Shown here in pieces: positions 53,026 through 62,615 of a stretch of DNA of 64,000 bases. The notes beneath the pieces are model-generated. The model searched no databases and was not told where the DNA came from. It saw nothing but the letters and a program-made list of their open reading frames with translations. Position numbers and translations under genes: made by a program. Position 1 is the stretch's first letter; each line of letters starts with the position of its first letter. The DNA lies in contig CACLRR010000002.1 of NCBI GenBank assembly GCA_902609415.1, positions 42,446 to 106,445 of the forward strand, read 5' to 3'. This DNA is from an uncultured Chlamydiae bacterium (GTDB taxonomy: Bacteria; Chlamydiota; Chlamydiia; Chlamydiales; CACLRR01).

Positions 53026-53895
53026 AATTGTATATTTGCTGATTACAGGTACCCTTTTGGATCACAATTTTTATTTACAGCTCGCGCACTTCAGGGATAC
53101 ACACCTCTAGAAGTAGGCATGATGAGAGTTGTATTTGGTGCACTTGTGACAACGTGCCTTTTTCCTTTTATCCCCCAAAAGAAAGAACCAGTACAAATAA
53201 GATGGTATCATTATGCTTTGATTGGTTTATTAGAAGGAACAGTGCCGTGTGTCTTGGTGCCCTGGTGACAGCAGTATGTAGCCTCTGGTATTTCAGCTAT
53301 CCTCATCTGTACAATGCCAATTTTTGTTTTGGTATTAATTCCATAGCTTGTGAAAGGCGAGAGATTTGATTGGGGTATTGTACTTAGTGTATTTATTGGT
53401 TTCATTGGTGTTGTTATTTTAATTAATCCCTTTTCAAATTCTGGTGCCTTTTTGGAAAATTTAATTTATAAATGTGCCACTTTGCTTGCAAGTGCTAGTT
53501 GGTCGTTGAGCTTGATTCTTATTAAACGGTTACCTGACCCTTCACCTTTAAGGATGACAAGAAATATTCTATTGGCAGCTAGTGTTGAAATAGTTATAGT
53601 TTGGTTATTAATAGGTCATCCTACACAAATAGGTTTTCATTTAGTTCCTTTTGTAAACGCCTTTTTCTTAGGTGCTCTTACATCGGGTGTTGTTTATTTC
53701 TTTTATATATTATTAATTAGAAGTTCTGGGGTGAATTTTGCTTCTTTTTCTAACTATATTGTACCAATTGTAGCTGGAATCTTAGGGGTAGTATTTTTGA
53801 ATGAGAGGTTTACTCTAATGGAGGTGGTTGGGTTTATTGTAATTGTTGTAGGTCTATGTATTCAATCTTATCATGATTTACTTAAGAGTAGTTAG
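53018..53895 (+). pseudogene. Decaying EamA/DMT-family permease
   Basis: The region encodes most of a ten-helix EamA transporter, but it is broken. An N-terminal MLKIVYLLITG (from an ATG at 53018) is in one frame; GSQFLFTARALQGYTPLEVG continues in another from 53050; TGA at 53266-53268 interrupts VPW/QQYVASGISAIL, TAG at 53344-53346 follows VLVLIP, and the second half (from about 53347) is open to 53895. One frameshift plus two stops indicates a pseudogene; other genes in the window end in TGA, so TGA is not read as a sense codon here. It overlaps the lepA end by 4 nt. Confidence 0.85.
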
Positions 53896-55700
53896 TCACC
53901 TGTCTTAAGAATAGAAATGAAAGCACGTTGGGGTACTTGAACTTTTCCATATTCTCGCATCTTTTCTTTACCCTTCTTCTGTTTTTCCCAGAGTTTACGC
54001 TTTCTAGAAATATCTCCACCGTAACATTTAGCGGTGACATTCTTCTTGAGGGCTGAAATGGTTTCTCGACCTATGATTTTCCCACCGATGGCTGCTTGGA
54101 TTGGGATCTTAAATTGATGCTTAGGGATTTCAGTAAGAAGCTTTTTACAGATCTCTCTTCCACGCTGTTCAGCTTTTGATCTGTGGATCATTGTAGAAAA
54201 GGCGTCTACAGGTTCATCATTTACTTTGATCTCTAGCTTAATAATATCACTTTTTTCGTAGGAGTCAGATTCGTAGTCAAAGGATGCGTAACCCTCAGTA
54301 AGTGATTTAAGTCGATCATTGAATTCAGTGATAAGCTCATTTAGAGGAATTTTTGCGTGGAGATAGAGTCTTGTAGATGAAACTGATTCTGTATCAATAA
54401 TATGGCCACGTTTTTCATTGATTAGATTCATTACAGGGCCTAAGAAATCTCCAGGAGTGATAATATTACACTTTACCCAGGGTTCCTCAACATAGGCGAT
54501 TGTTGAGGGATCTGGATAGAAGGTTGGATTATCTATGTTCACCTTCTGTCCATCACTCTTATGTACAATGTAGACAACACTTGGTGAGGTTGTAATAACA
54601 TTAAGATTAAACTCTCTGAGGAGTCTTTCGAAGATGATCTCTAAGTGAAGAAGACCTAAAAAACCACAGCGATAACCCATCCCTAGAACCTGAGAAGTTT
54701 CTGGCTCAATAAAGAGAGCAGAATCGTTGATTTGAAGTTTTTTAAGAGCATCACAAAAGAGGGGGTATTCAGAGCTGTCTACAGGGTAGATCCCAGCAAA
54801 AACAACCGGATTCATTTGTTCAAAGCCATCTAGAGGTTCCCGTATAGGATCCTTTGCCGAGGTGATGGTGTCTCCTATTTTTATTTCAGACGTATCCTTT
54901 ATATTAGCAAGGATATAACCAACACAACCTGGTTTAAGAGTCTCTGTTGCTATAGCGTTGGGAGAGAAGATGCCAACTTCTGTAACTTCATAGAGTTTGT
55001 CTGTAGCCATGAATTTAATGGATGATTTTTTTTTGATCTCTCCACTTATGATGCGCACATAGGCCATGACACCTCTATATGTGTCATAATATGAATCAAA
55101 AATAAGGGCTGACAGGCAATCATCTTTTGGAGATGACGGTGGTGGTAGCATATATACAATCTCTTCTAGAACATCCTTGATGCCTTGTCCTGTTTTTGCA
55201 GAAGTAAGAATGGCTTGAGATGCATCAATACCTAGGAGATCTTTAATTTGTGTTTTTACTCCTTCAACGTCTGCAGAGGGTAGATCAATCTTATTTATGA
55301 TAGGAATAATTGCTAGGTTTCTTTCCTGTGCTAAATGGACATTAGCTACAGTTTGTGCTTGCACACCTTGAGCTGCATCGAGGATAAGAAGAGCTCCTTC
55401 GCATGCTGCTAATGATCTAGAGACCTCATAACTAAAATCAACATGTCCTGGTGTATCGATAAAGTTCATGGTATAGATTTTATCATCGTCTGCTTTGTAT
55501 TTCATGGTCACAGGATGCGCTTTAATGGTAATTCCTTTTTCTTTTTCTAGATCCATATCGTCAAGTAGCTGTTCTGTCATTTCTCTTTTACTTACAGTTT
55601 CTGTATATTCAATAAGTCTATCTGCAAGTGTTGATTTTCCATGATCAATATGTGCAATGATCGAAAAATTACGTATTAAATCATTATCATTCCTATCCAT
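53892..55700 (-). CDS. lepA: Elongation factor 4 (LepA)
   Basis: LepA is a translational GTPase that acts on stalled or maturing ribosomes. With start at 55700 ([19 protein letters not shown]) it has 602 residues, the family length. G1 is [10 protein letters not shown]3 DTPGHVDF, G4 NKID, and the C-terminal domain has [19 protein letters not shown] and the end of the LepA-specific helix. A longer in-frame extension to 55784 is rejected because it crosses a strong terminator. The gene order gnd-lepA-nucleotide translocase matches C. trachomatis. Confidence 0.97.
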   Translation of the reverse strand: MDRNDNDLIRNFSIIAHIDHGKSTLADRLIEYTETVSKREMTEQLLDDMDLEKEKGITIKAHPVTMKYKADDDKIYTMNFIDTPGHVDFSYEVSRSLAACEGALLILDAAQGVQAQTVANVHLAQERNLAIIPIINKIDLPSADVEGVKTQIKDLLGIDASQAILTSAKTGQGIKDVLEEIVYMLPPPSSPKDDCLSALIFDSYYDTYRGVMAYVRIISGEIKKKSSIKFMATDKLYEVTEVGIFSPNAIATETLKPGCVGYILANIKDTSEIKIGDTITSAKDPIREPLDGFEQMNPVVFAGIYPVDSSEYPLFCDALKKLQINDSALFIEPETSQVLGMGYRCGFLGLLHLEIIFERLLREFNLNVITTSPSVVYIVHKSDGQKVNIDNPTFYPDPSTIAYVEEPWVKCNIITPGDFLGPVMNLINEKRGHIIDTESVSSTRLYLHAKIPLNELITEFNDRLKSLTEGYASFDYESDSYEKSDIIKLEIKVNDEPVDAFSTMIHRSKAEQRGREICKKLLTEIPKHQFKIPIQAAIGGKIIGRETISALKKNVTAKCYGGDISRKRKLWEKQKKGKEKMREYGKVQVPQRAFISILKTGD

Positions 55701-55723
55701 AACCAATATTGTAGCAGATTCGT

Positions 55724-55760
55724 AAAAAAAAAGCCTACTCCATAATTTGGAATAGGCTTT
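55724..55760 (-). terminator. Rho-independent terminator after the nucleotide translocase
   Basis: AAGCCTACTCC (55731-55741) pairs with GGAATAGGCTT (55749-55759) with one mismatch and a 7-nt loop; on the minus strand it is followed by nine T. It lies 28 nt after the translocase stop and before lepA. Confidence 0.85.
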
Positions 55761-55788
55761 TATTGGACTAAGGGTACTAAACATAGGA

Positions 55789-57402
55789 CTATGTGGTCGT
55801 TGTTTGTTCCATTTTAGTCACTGTTGAAGCTCCTGTTGGTGCTGTAGCTCCTACAGTTGTTGCGGCTGCCTCTTCTGCCTCTTCTGCTTCTCTTTTTTCA
55901 GACAACGTTGCAAACTGCTTGCTAAGTGAGTTTGCAGCTATGATCCAAGCACCAATAATAATAAATAGAATTGCTCCAATATAAGGAACCGCAGTAATCA
56001 CATTACCAAAGATACCGTAAATAAAGAAGGAGTTAATAAGAGCTCCACCAGATTTACCAAGCCTTGCACCAACTACATCAATAGCGCCTTTACCTGTAAC
56101 TTTTTCATCCTGTGTACAAGGTATGTATGCCATCTCCTTGGTAGGATCAAAGAGTGAGTACTTAGAAGACTTACTCATGATATTCTGCGCCGTACCGAAG
56201 ATAACAGCTAGCATCAGTGGTGATGTCCCGAAGTAGGCAATGAATCCTGTAAGTGAATCAGAGAATACAACAAATGTGAAGAATAGACCACCAGTAACAA
56301 GTAGAACTACAGGTGTGATCATTGCAGCTGTTCTCCATCCAAGTTTTCTTACCACATTACCTGTTACAAAGAACATCATTAGTATGGTCACAATACCTGT
56401 CATTCTTGAGAATCCACCCATGAATGTGCTGTATGCGTTTGGATCAGGGTATGCAAGTTTAAGTTGGCTTTTCCATGCTACCTCAACAAGATTGATACAT
56501 ATTCCGTATCCGATAACAAGTAGAGCTAAACAACCCATGTACTTTGATTTTAGGAGATGTTTAAAGCTATCCTTAAGACCCATTTTTGGTTTTTGTTTCT
56601 TTGATTTTTTCATTTCATCGGCTGAATAGAATCGAGTGTCTGTTAAAACATTCTTTGTAATCCACCAGTAGATACCCATTATTAATACACCAGATACAAC
56701 AACCATTAACATAAGGTAGTTAAGTGAAATTTGCCACGGATCAACACCAGCAGTAGCTGCTAGTCCGCTTCTTAGCTTAGAAACAGCGATAATGCAGGTT
56801 CCCGCTAGGATTAGGGAGAAGTTTGCCCCAAGGCCAAATAAGCCGTAGAATCTCTTAGCCTCACCAGGTTTTGTAATGTCATTAGCAAAACCCCAAAAGA
56901 GTAAGGAGAGAGCTACAGATCCCCAAAGCTCACTCATCACATAGAATACAGAAAATGGCCATACTCTAATGCTTTCAACAATAGGGCTTAGGTTTGATGG
57001 GAGTACAGTAAGTAGCCAATTACAGAATTCTGTAGGTGCTAGAATGTCTCTCATTGGATAAATAACCGTTGAGAAAAGCCCAAAGAAAATAATAAATGGT
57101 GCTACCGCAAGATAAAATAATTTTTGCTTACTTACCTTAGTACTCAGTTTTGAATAGATAAGTAAAAATAATATGGCAGCTGGTAGTGTGGCTCCTAATT
57201 TTAGGAACGGAATAGCCTCAGCTCCACCAGAAGATGTTACTATAAGAGTATCTTTCGTATCTCTTAGAATAGTATAATTAAATAGAATTAAGAAAAAGAG
57301 CATTAGCATAGGTATAAGTTTTTTTAACTCAAAAGAGTGAATGGGCCAAAAAAACGAACGCACCTTACCAAATGTCTTAGCAGTTGTGTCTGTTTTACTC
57401 AT
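55789..57402 (-). CDS. ATP/ADP translocase (NTT/Tlc family)
   Basis: This nucleotide transporter imports host ATP in exchange for ADP, the hallmark of energy parasitism in chlamydiae. 537 residues with about 12 membrane helices. The family start ([38 protein letters not shown]) is intact, with the conserved Lys of [29 protein letters not shown] near residue 430 is highly conserved in the family. I use ATG 57402, after AAAGGAAC, instead of an in-frame extension to 57468 that crosses the promoter. The tail is rich in Glu, Ala and Thr. It lies between lepA and a small gene, as npt1 does in C. trachomatis, which supports the ATP/ADP type. Confidence 0.96.
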   Translation of the reverse strand: MSKTDTTAKTFGKVRSFFWPIHSFELKKLIPMLMLFFLILFNYTILRDTKDTLIVTSSGGAEAIPFLKLGATLPAAILFLLIYSKLSTKVSKQKLFYLAVAPFIIFFGLFSTVIYPMRDILAPTEFCNWLLTVLPSNLSPIVESIRVWPFSVFYVMSELWGSVALSLLFWGFANDITKPGEAKRFYGLFGLGANFSLILAGTCIIAVSKLRSGLAATAGVDPWQISLNYLMLMVVVSGVLIMGIYWWITKNVLTDTRFYSADEMKKSKKQKPKMGLKDSFKHLLKSKYMGCLALLVIGYGICINLVEVAWKSQLKLAYPDPNAYSTFMGGFSRMTGIVTILMMFFVTGNVVRKLGWRTAAMITPVVLLVTGGLFFTFVVFSDSLTGFIAYFGTSPLMLAVIFGTAQNIMSKSSKYSLFDPTKEMAYIPCTQDEKVTGKGAIDVVGARLGKSGGALINSFFIYGIFGNVITAVPYIGAILFIIIGAWIIAANSLSKQFATLSEKREAEEAEEAAATTVGATAPTGASTVTKMEQTTTT

Positions 57403-57439
57403 GTTTGTTCCTTTTATGTTTGATGTTTTACCACCTTGG

Positions 57440-57468
57440 ATTTTACACAGATCTAATGAAAAAAACAA
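57440..57468 (-). promoter_or_regulatory. Promoter of the ATP/ADP translocase
   Basis: On the minus strand TTGTTT (57468-57463) and TAAAAT (57445-57440) are 17 nt apart, just after the terminator of the upstream gene. The leader would be about 30 nt. It fits a strong constitutive gene. Confidence 0.55.
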
Positions 57469-57472
57469 GGGT

Positions 57473-57502
57473 AAAAAAAAAGAGGGCTTAGGCCCTCTTT
57501 TT
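57473..57502 (-). terminator. Rho-independent terminator
   Basis: AGAGGGC (57481-57487) pairs perfectly with GCCCTCT (57492-57498) around the loop TTAG, flanked by A8 and T5 on the plus strand, so it works well for the minus-strand gene that stops at 57523 and may act in both directions. Confidence 0.92.
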
Positions 57503-57522
57503 ACATTATTAAAATTTTAACA

Positions 57523-58026
57523 TTACAGTCTTTGTAGATTTTCCTCATTTTCAAATAAAGATTGGTTTGCTTGAACTGCATCAACAAATGCTTCCCATAG
57601 CTCTACATCAACAACACCTTGTCGCACTGATTGAATTAGATCTCTTTTACATGATGCTAATGATTTTTTTGGGCTTAAAGCATTAATCATTTCTTTATCA
57701 CCAGCAAGTCTTGCTATGTTTAAAAGACGGTCTAATTGTGACTTATTAAAACTGAGTTGATCCTTTCTCTTTCTTGATCCACGAGCTGCACGTTGCTTTG
57801 GTGCAACAATACTTGGTTTTTGTGGTTCAAGAATAAACTTGTCGATTAGAGAACCTAGTTCAAAAGGTTGTTTGAGTTTCATTTTTCTTAAAGTAAAATG
57901 ATGCATATAGCCACCTGCTGACATTGGTAGGTATTTACAAAGATCATTTTCTTTATCACCAGCTACTTTTGAAATTGCTTTTTCTATGACTTCTTCTATA
58001 TCGTTCAATTCTAATTTACTATCCAT
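57523..58026 (-). CDS. Conserved chlamydial protein of unknown function
   Basis: This 167-residue cytoplasmic protein has a basic central segment (PKQRAARGSRKRKDQLSF) and helical flanks (FNKSQLDRLLNIARLAGDKE). No membrane helix or signal peptide. It is between the translocase and the ytg operon, the position of a conserved hypothetical gene in C. trachomatis as I recall. The basic patch would suit nucleic acid binding, but I cannot name a function. It has its own promoter region with an inverted repeat and a strong terminator, so it is monocistronic. Confidence 0.8.
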   Translation of the reverse strand: MDSKLELNDIEEVIEKAISKVAGDKENDLCKYLPMSAGGYMHHFTLRKMKLKQPFELGSLIDKFILEPQKPSIVAPKQRAARGSRKRKDQLSFNKSQLDRLLNIARLAGDKEMINALSPKKSLASCKRDLIQSVRQGVVDVELWEAFVDAVQANQSLFENEENLQRL

Positions 58027-58057
58027 GTGGGTATCCTTGTGTTATTTATTAAAAACT

Positions 58058-58079
58058 GTTTCTAGTATATAATAGAAAC
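58058..58079. promoter_or_regulatory. Inverted repeat over the promoter of the minus-strand gene
   Basis: GTTTCTA (58058-58064) and TAGAAAC (58073-58079) form a perfect 7-bp inverted repeat with an 8-nt spacer. On the minus strand a TATACT -10-like hexamer falls in the spacer, about 40 nt before the start of the gene at 58026. This looks like an operator. Confidence 0.45.
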
Positions 58080-58190
58080 GATTTAAAGGGAACATTTCTG
58101 TTTTTTATTACCTTCTATTTGGCGAAGAAACTAGTTTGCACAAAAAAAAAGATCTAATAAATTATTTTTTTCAATGTTTATACTATAGAG

Positions 58191-58205
58191 TTGACTTAGG
58201 GTCAA
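58191..58205. promoter_or_regulatory. Candidate operator for the ytg operon
   Basis: TTGAC-TTAGG-GTCAA is a perfect 5-bp inverted repeat with a 5-nt spacer, 19 nt before the -35 element of the ytgA promoter. It could be a site for the YtgR repressor encoded in the operon. No verified consensus is available to me, so this is inference from position and symmetry. Confidence 0.35.
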
Positions 58206-58223
58206 TGTTCACTTTTTTGTGTC

Positions 58224-58251
58224 TTTACAACCTTGCTCTAATTGCTATAAT
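58224..58251 (+). promoter_or_regulatory. ytgA promoter
   Basis: TTTACA (58224-58229) and a perfect TATAAT (58246-58251) are 16 nt apart. Transcription would begin near 58258, about 30 nt before the ytgA ATG. Confidence 0.6.
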
Positions 58252-58287
58252 CGTGTTATAATTTTGTTGATTTAATGAGTGTTTATA

Positions 58288-59262
58288 ATGAAAAAGCTTT
58301 TGTTGTGCGTAATTATAGTTTTATTTTGTGCACTCACGGCTTGTTCTAATTTTAGTAATCAGCAACGATCAAGACAAATTAATGAATGGCTTGAATCAGA
58401 TCGTATCAAGGTGCTTACAACAACCTGTTTTGTGCGTGATCTTGTAGAAAATATTGGTGGTGACAGAGTCAGTGTTATTGAGATGATACCTATGACTTCT
58501 GATCCGCATAGTTATCAGCCCACAAAAGTTGATCTAGAGTTATTAGACAATGCTAGTTATGTCATAGTTCAAGGTCTCGGCCTGGAACATAAAACATTTA
58601 ATGATGCACTTTTATCTCAAACCAAAAAACCTTGTGTTTTGCAGGAATATCTTATGGAAAATTGTCCTGGAAAATTGATCAAGCATGAGGATACTGGACA
58701 GTACGACCCACATATATGGATGGATTTAAACCTTTGGTCTGAGTGTGGAAGGGGGGTGCTTCAATATCTAGAAACAGTTGATCCTGAAAATAGAGATTAC
58801 TATAAAAAAAGAGCTCATCACTATTTTAAATCTTTAGATAGTCTTGATATGCAGATACTTGAGCAATATGCAATAATACCAGATCATTTAAAATACTTAG
58901 TTTCGGCCCATGATGCTTTTGGTTATTATACAAAGCGTTATTTTAGAAATGGAAAAGACAGAGATCAACATCGTAATATTTCTATTTGGGGATTGTCACC
59001 AGAAGCTTCGTTAAGTGTAAAAGATTTAGATTTTGTTTTGTCTCTCATTAAGAAGTATAAAATTAAAGTGGTCTTTACTGAACGAAATCTCAGTTTTAGA
59101 GCGCTGCAACGTTTAAAGGAAGTTGAACCTAATATTCAGATCTGCTTGGAGCCTCTTTATTCTGATAATTTTTCATTAGAGGTGGATGACGTTGAGGAAT
59201 TGTTGAAATATAACACACGAGTGATTACAGAAAATATTAAGGAAAAAGGAGAGAATTCATGA
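58288..59262 (+). CDS. ytgA: Metal ABC transporter substrate-binding lipoprotein YtgA
   Basis: YtgA binds iron (or another divalent metal) in the periplasm and hands it to YtgBCD. It has 324 residues. The start MKKLLLCVIIVLFCALTACSN is a lipoprotein signal with lipobox LTAC. Cluster A-I (ZnuA/MntC) metal ligands are visible: His in TSDPHSYQPTKVD and QYDPHIWMD, His in VSAHDAFGYY, and Glu in VVFTERNLS. I start at ATG 58288 rather than an in-frame GTG at 58279. It overlaps ytgB by 4 nt, the first of four tightly linked genes. Confidence 0.96.
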   Translation: MKKLLLCVIIVLFCALTACSNFSNQQRSRQINEWLESDRIKVLTTTCFVRDLVENIGGDRVSVIEMIPMTSDPHSYQPTKVDLELLDNASYVIVQGLGLEHKTFNDALLSQTKKPCVLQEYLMENCPGKLIKHEDTGQYDPHIWMDLNLWSECGRGVLQYLETVDPENRDYYKKRAHHYFKSLDSLDMQILEQYAIIPDHLKYLVSAHDAFGYYTKRYFRNGKDRDQHRNISIWGLSPEASLSVKDLDFVLSLIKKYKIKVVFTERNLSFRALQRLKEVEPNIQICLEPLYSDNFSLEVDDVEELLKYNTRVITENIKEKGENS

Positions 59263-60029
59263 CAGAGGCGTTGCAGGTGAAAAATTTGACTGTACAATTT
59301 GATAAGAGAGTTGTTCTTTGGGATCTATCTTTTTCTATCCCGCAAGGTGAGATGGTAGCGCTTGTTGGACCAAATGGAGCTGGGAAGACTACTGTTTTAA
59401 AGACGCTGATTAATATGGTAAAACCAGTTTCTGGTTCTGTGACTTTTGGAGATAAGACAATTCATCAGATGGTAGGGAGGATTGCCTACATACCACAAAA
59501 AAATAGTATTGATTGGGATTTCCCGATCACTGTACTCGATTTTGTTATTATGGGTCTTTATAATAAATCTAAGTTTTTTAGATGGCGAGAACAAAAGCAG
59601 GTAGACAAGGCTATTGAGGCACTTTCATTGCTTGGAATGGAAGGATATGTGGATACTCCAATTAGTAAGCTCTCAGGTGGACAACAACAGAGAATCTGCT
59701 TTGTAAGAGCACTTCTCCAAGATGCGGAATTTTACTGTTTAGATGAACCACTTAATGGAATTGATAAAGCAACGGAAGCGATTCTAATCAAAACTTTAAA
59801 TACACTTAGAGATAAAGGGAAGACCATACTTTCTGTGCATCATGATTTAACAACGATACCAGCTTATTTCTCTAGGGTAATTATTATTAATACCAGGTTA
59901 GTTGCTGAAGGTTCTGTGAAGGAAGTTTTTACATTGCCTAATATTGAAGAGGCTTTTGCGAGTAAATTTGAAATTTTGGATGAAATTTTAAATGAAAGTG
60001 TAAAGCAAAGTAGTGGCCTGGAGGAATAG
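59259..60029 (+). CDS. ytgB: Metal ABC transporter ATPase YtgB
   Basis: YtgB is the ATPase of the metal importer. 256 residues. Walker A is GPNGAGKTTVLK, the signature LSGGQQQRICF and Walker B FYCLDEPLNGIDKAT; the switch His is in LSVHHDL. Note Cys before the Walker B Leu-Asp. It overlaps ytgA by 4 nt and is followed by ytgC after 3 nt. Confidence 0.97.
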   Translation: MTEALQVKNLTVQFDKRVVLWDLSFSIPQGEMVALVGPNGAGKTTVLKTLINMVKPVSGSVTFGDKTIHQMVGRIAYIPQKNSIDWDFPITVLDFVIMGLYNKSKFFRWREQKQVDKAIEALSLLGMEGYVDTPISKLSGGQQQRICFVRALLQDAEFYCLDEPLNGIDKATEAILIKTLNTLRDKGKTILSVHHDLTTIPAYFSRVIIINTRLVAEGSVKEVFTLPNIEEAFASKFEILDEILNESVKQSSGLEE

Positions 60030-60032
60030 GGA

Positions 60033-61337
60033 GTGTTAGGTATTATTAATTCAGTATATTTTTATCCTCTAGTTGCACTGATATTAATGAGCATTTCAGT
60101 TTCCATATTGGGAGTGATACTTTATATACAGAAGAAATCTTTACTTGCAGAGACAGTATCCCATGCAAGTTTTCCTGGTGTTATTATTACACTATTTTTT
60201 GTCTCAATATTTGGAGAGTTATATGAAGCTAGATTTTCACTCTATGTAGTAATTGGGTCTGTCCTTTTTGCATATTTAGCCATTTCCTTAGTTTCATATT
60301 TACAAAAACGCTTTAGGTTTTCTAGTGATTCTTCCCTCACCTTTGTGTTAGCAGCATTTTTAGGGTTAGGTATTTTATTGATGGGGCCGCTACAAAATTT
60401 AAACTCTAGCTACTACTGGAAAATTCAGGGTTTGTTGTTTGGTGAAGCAGCCTTATTGAGTCAAAAGGATTGCTTTATATACCTTATTTTTACTGCTGTT
60501 GTTATTTCAATTTTTATCCTCTTTTATCGACTTATTGAAGCTCTTTTTTTTGATAGAGAGCAGGCTGTGCTGTTAGGCCTTCCTGTGAAGGTGATCCAAA
60601 TCGTCATGAATGGTTTATTAGTGTTAACAATAGCTTTTGCTATTCAAAGCATTGGAGTAATTTTAATTTTAGGGATGTTAGTAGCCCCTGCAATAGGAGC
60701 TAGGCAGTATACACAGAAACTGTCTTCAATGACTATTGTATCTGTAATTATAGGTTTGATTGCTACAGTGGTAGGGTTTGTGTTATCGATGGTTAGTGTC
60801 TCTGAAGGATCTCGTGCAGTTTTCCTACCAACAGGTCCTACGATTGTTGTTATTGCATTTGTGTTAGCTCTTTTTGCTCTGTTTTTCTCTAGTAGAGGTT
60901 TTGTTGCAAAAATAGTGCGTGTGTTTATGTTTAGGTTTTCCTGTTCACTAGAGAACTTATTAAAGGGTCTAGTTAAAGAAGGAGCAACATCATTTACAAT
61001 TGTTGATATGCGTCGTCTCTTCTGTTTTATGTCTCCACTGCAACTATTTATTTCTACTGTCTACTTACGACTTTCTGGCCACTTAGAAAAAGAGAATGAA
61101 TCTTTTGTGTTAACAAAAAAGGGGGAGAAAAAAGGAAATAAAATACTTCGTTATCATAGGCTCTGGGAGGTCTATGTCTACAAGTATGTAAAAGTACCTA
61201 AAGAGATGGTTCATGTCTCGGCAGAATATCTAGAGCATTTTTTCACAGATGAATTAGTTGAAAAGATTGAATCTTGTTTAGGTGATGAGAAGACGTGTCC
61301 TCACCTAAGAGAGATTCCAACTTTAGGAGAAAATTGA
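60033..61337 (+). CDS. ytgC: Fusion of metal ABC permease and DtxR-like repressor (YtgC-YtgR)
   Basis: Residues 1-290 form a ZnuB/MntB-type permease with about eight helices. Residues from about 300 form a DtxR/MntR-like repressor: a winged-helix segment (MSPLQLFISTVYLRLSGHLEKE...LTKKGEKKGNKILRYHRLWE), then the metal-binding VHVSAEYLEHFF with the family's H-x3-E-x3-H pattern, and CPHLREIP, matching the CPHGxPIP end. In C. trachomatis this protein is cut to release YtgR, which represses the operon when iron is plentiful. The same layout here implies the same control. The start is GTG 60033 after GGAGG. The stop overlaps the ytgD ATG by one base. Confidence 0.95.
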   Translation: MLGIINSVYFYPLVALILMSISVSILGVILYIQKKSLLAETVSHASFPGVIITLFFVSIFGELYEARFSLYVVIGSVLFAYLAISLVSYLQKRFRFSSDSSLTFVLAAFLGLGILLMGPLQNLNSSYYWKIQGLLFGEAALLSQKDCFIYLIFTAVVISIFILFYRLIEALFFDREQAVLLGLPVKVIQIVMNGLLVLTIAFAIQSIGVILILGMLVAPAIGARQYTQKLSSMTIVSVIIGLIATVVGFVLSMVSVSEGSRAVFLPTGPTIVVIAFVLALFALFFSSRGFVAKIVRVFMFRFSCSLENLLKGLVKEGATSFTIVDMRRLFCFMSPLQLFISTVYLRLSGHLEKENESFVLTKKGEKKGNKILRYHRLWEVYVYKYVKVPKEMVHVSAEYLEHFFTDELVEKIESCLGDEKTCPHLREIPTLGEN

Positions 61338-62305
61338 TGAATCCTTATACTCAAGTTGATTTTTTTTCTTTTATTGTTCTTTTTTTTAAGAGATGTTTTT
61401 TTCTTATTATGCAACCTTCTCTATGGCAGAATTTATCAAGTGATGAACAGCAGATCTTTATTCTTATTGGAATTAGTGTTTCAGGGGCGCTTTTGGGCTC
61501 ATTTCTAGTCCTTAGAAAAATGGTAATGGTGGCTAATGCAATTTCCCATACAGTACTTTTGGGTGTTGTAGGGATTTTTATCATTGCGAAATACTCGGAT
61601 CTAAGAGTTGATTCTATAGAGACCATTTATTCTAGCCTTCCCCTGATGCTTTCTGCATCATTTCTTTCTGCCATGCTAACAATGGTGGCCATATACTTTT
61701 TAAACAGTGTTCTAAAATTGCAGCGTGGCGCTAGTATTGGCCTTATTTTTACAGCATTTTTTGCTATTGGTGTTGTGCTTCTTACAGTTTTTTCACGTAA
61801 TGCACATATAGGAAATGAGATTATTATAGGTAATATTGATCTTGTTAATATCAAGGATCTTAAGTTGGTGATGCAGGTGATGCTAATCAATATTTCTTTA
61901 GTTGCTATTTTTTATAAAGGATACAGTTTAACATCCTTTGATCCAAATTTCGCTCATTCTTTGGGTGTTTCCAATCACAGATATTCACTACTCTTAATGA
62001 TGCAAACAAGTGCAACTGTCATTGTTGCCCTAAAGTCTGTAGGGATAGTACTGATACTCATTTTCTTAACAGCACCAGTACTAACGGCTAGATTATTTGT
62101 TACAAAACTACATCATCTAATTTTTTTAAGCATTGGCATTGGCATCTTTTCTTCAATTATCTCAGTAGCCTTAGCAAGACATCTACTAACCATACTACAA
62201 GTCTCTCTTTCAACAGGTGCCTTAGTAGCAATGATTAATGTCTTCATTTTCTCTATGGCAGCAGTTATCTCTTGTCTCTTGAAGAGGAAGGTGATTGCAA
62301 GATAG
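61337..62305 (+). CDS. ytgD: Metal ABC transporter permease YtgD
   Basis: This is the second permease of the metal importer, with 322 residues and about eight to nine helices (for example GISVSGALLGSFLVLRKMVM and LKSVGIVLILIFLTAPVLTAR, a conserved loop of the family). It has no repressor domain. I choose ATG 61337, which shares one base with the ytgC stop, instead of the in-frame GTG at 61295. It closes the operon; a small minus-strand ORF follows. Confidence 0.96.
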   Translation: MNPYTQVDFFSFIVLFFKRCFFLIMQPSLWQNLSSDEQQIFILIGISVSGALLGSFLVLRKMVMVANAISHTVLLGVVGIFIIAKYSDLRVDSIETIYSSLPLMLSASFLSAMLTMVAIYFLNSVLKLQRGASIGLIFTAFFAIGVVLLTVFSRNAHIGNEIIIGNIDLVNIKDLKLVMQVMLINISLVAIFYKGYSLTSFDPNFAHSLGVSNHRYSLLLMMQTSATVIVALKSVGIVLILIFLTAPVLTARLFVTKLHHLIFLSIGIGIFSSIISVALARHLLTILQVSLSTGALVAMINVFIFSMAAVISCLLKRKVIAR

Positions 62306-62306
62306 T

Positions 62307-62486
62307 TTAGCAGTTAGGATCGCTACAATCCCAATTAGAACACTGGATACATGGCCAGTCAGTAATGTTATTACTTAATGTCTTTTCACACCTTTTTCGG
62401 TAATGATTTCTTATAACTAGTTCAACATTACCGTCGCAATCACGAAGGATGTCTATAATTTTTGGGTGATTGATTTTATTTTTCAC
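62307..62486 (-). CDS. Tiny cysteine-rich protein, candidate gene
   Basis: The 310-nt gap between ytgD and dxr contains a 59-residue minus-strand ORF. It starts at GTG 62486, 7 nt after AAGGA, and ends at TAA 62307. It has six Cys residues: RDCDGN, YRKRCEK and the C-terminal WPCIQCSNWDCSDPNC. It has no signal peptide or membrane helix. The pattern, a well-placed Shine-Dalgarno sequence and lack of any other feature in the gap support a real gene, possibly a metal-binding one beside the metal operon, but it is short and I do not recognise it. Confidence 0.45.
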   Translation of the reverse strand: MKNKINHPKIIDILRDCDGNVELVIRNHYRKRCEKTLSNNITDWPCIQCSNWDCSDPNC

Positions 62487-62615
62487 TATTTATTCCTTAA
62501 ATTAATAATTTATTTTTATTATAACATTGCATTTATTTCTATTGGTTGAATCAGAGGATTCTTGACTAAATCCCTCTCTAGATGCTACCCTGACCATTAG
62601 AATTTTGGGTTATAG

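Noticed and set aside
53266..53268. TGA read as Trp or selenocysteine in the DMT permease
   Set aside because: sodA, proS and other intact genes end in TGA; the same DMT gene has a TAG and a frameshift, so decay explains it better.
55701..55784. Longer LepA N-terminus from 55784
   Set aside because: It crosses a strong terminator and adds a sequence not found in LepA; the normal start is 55700.
57403..57468. Longer translocase N-terminus from 57468
   Set aside because: It covers the predicted promoter and lacks a Shine-Dalgarno sequence; ATG 57402 has AAAGGAAC.
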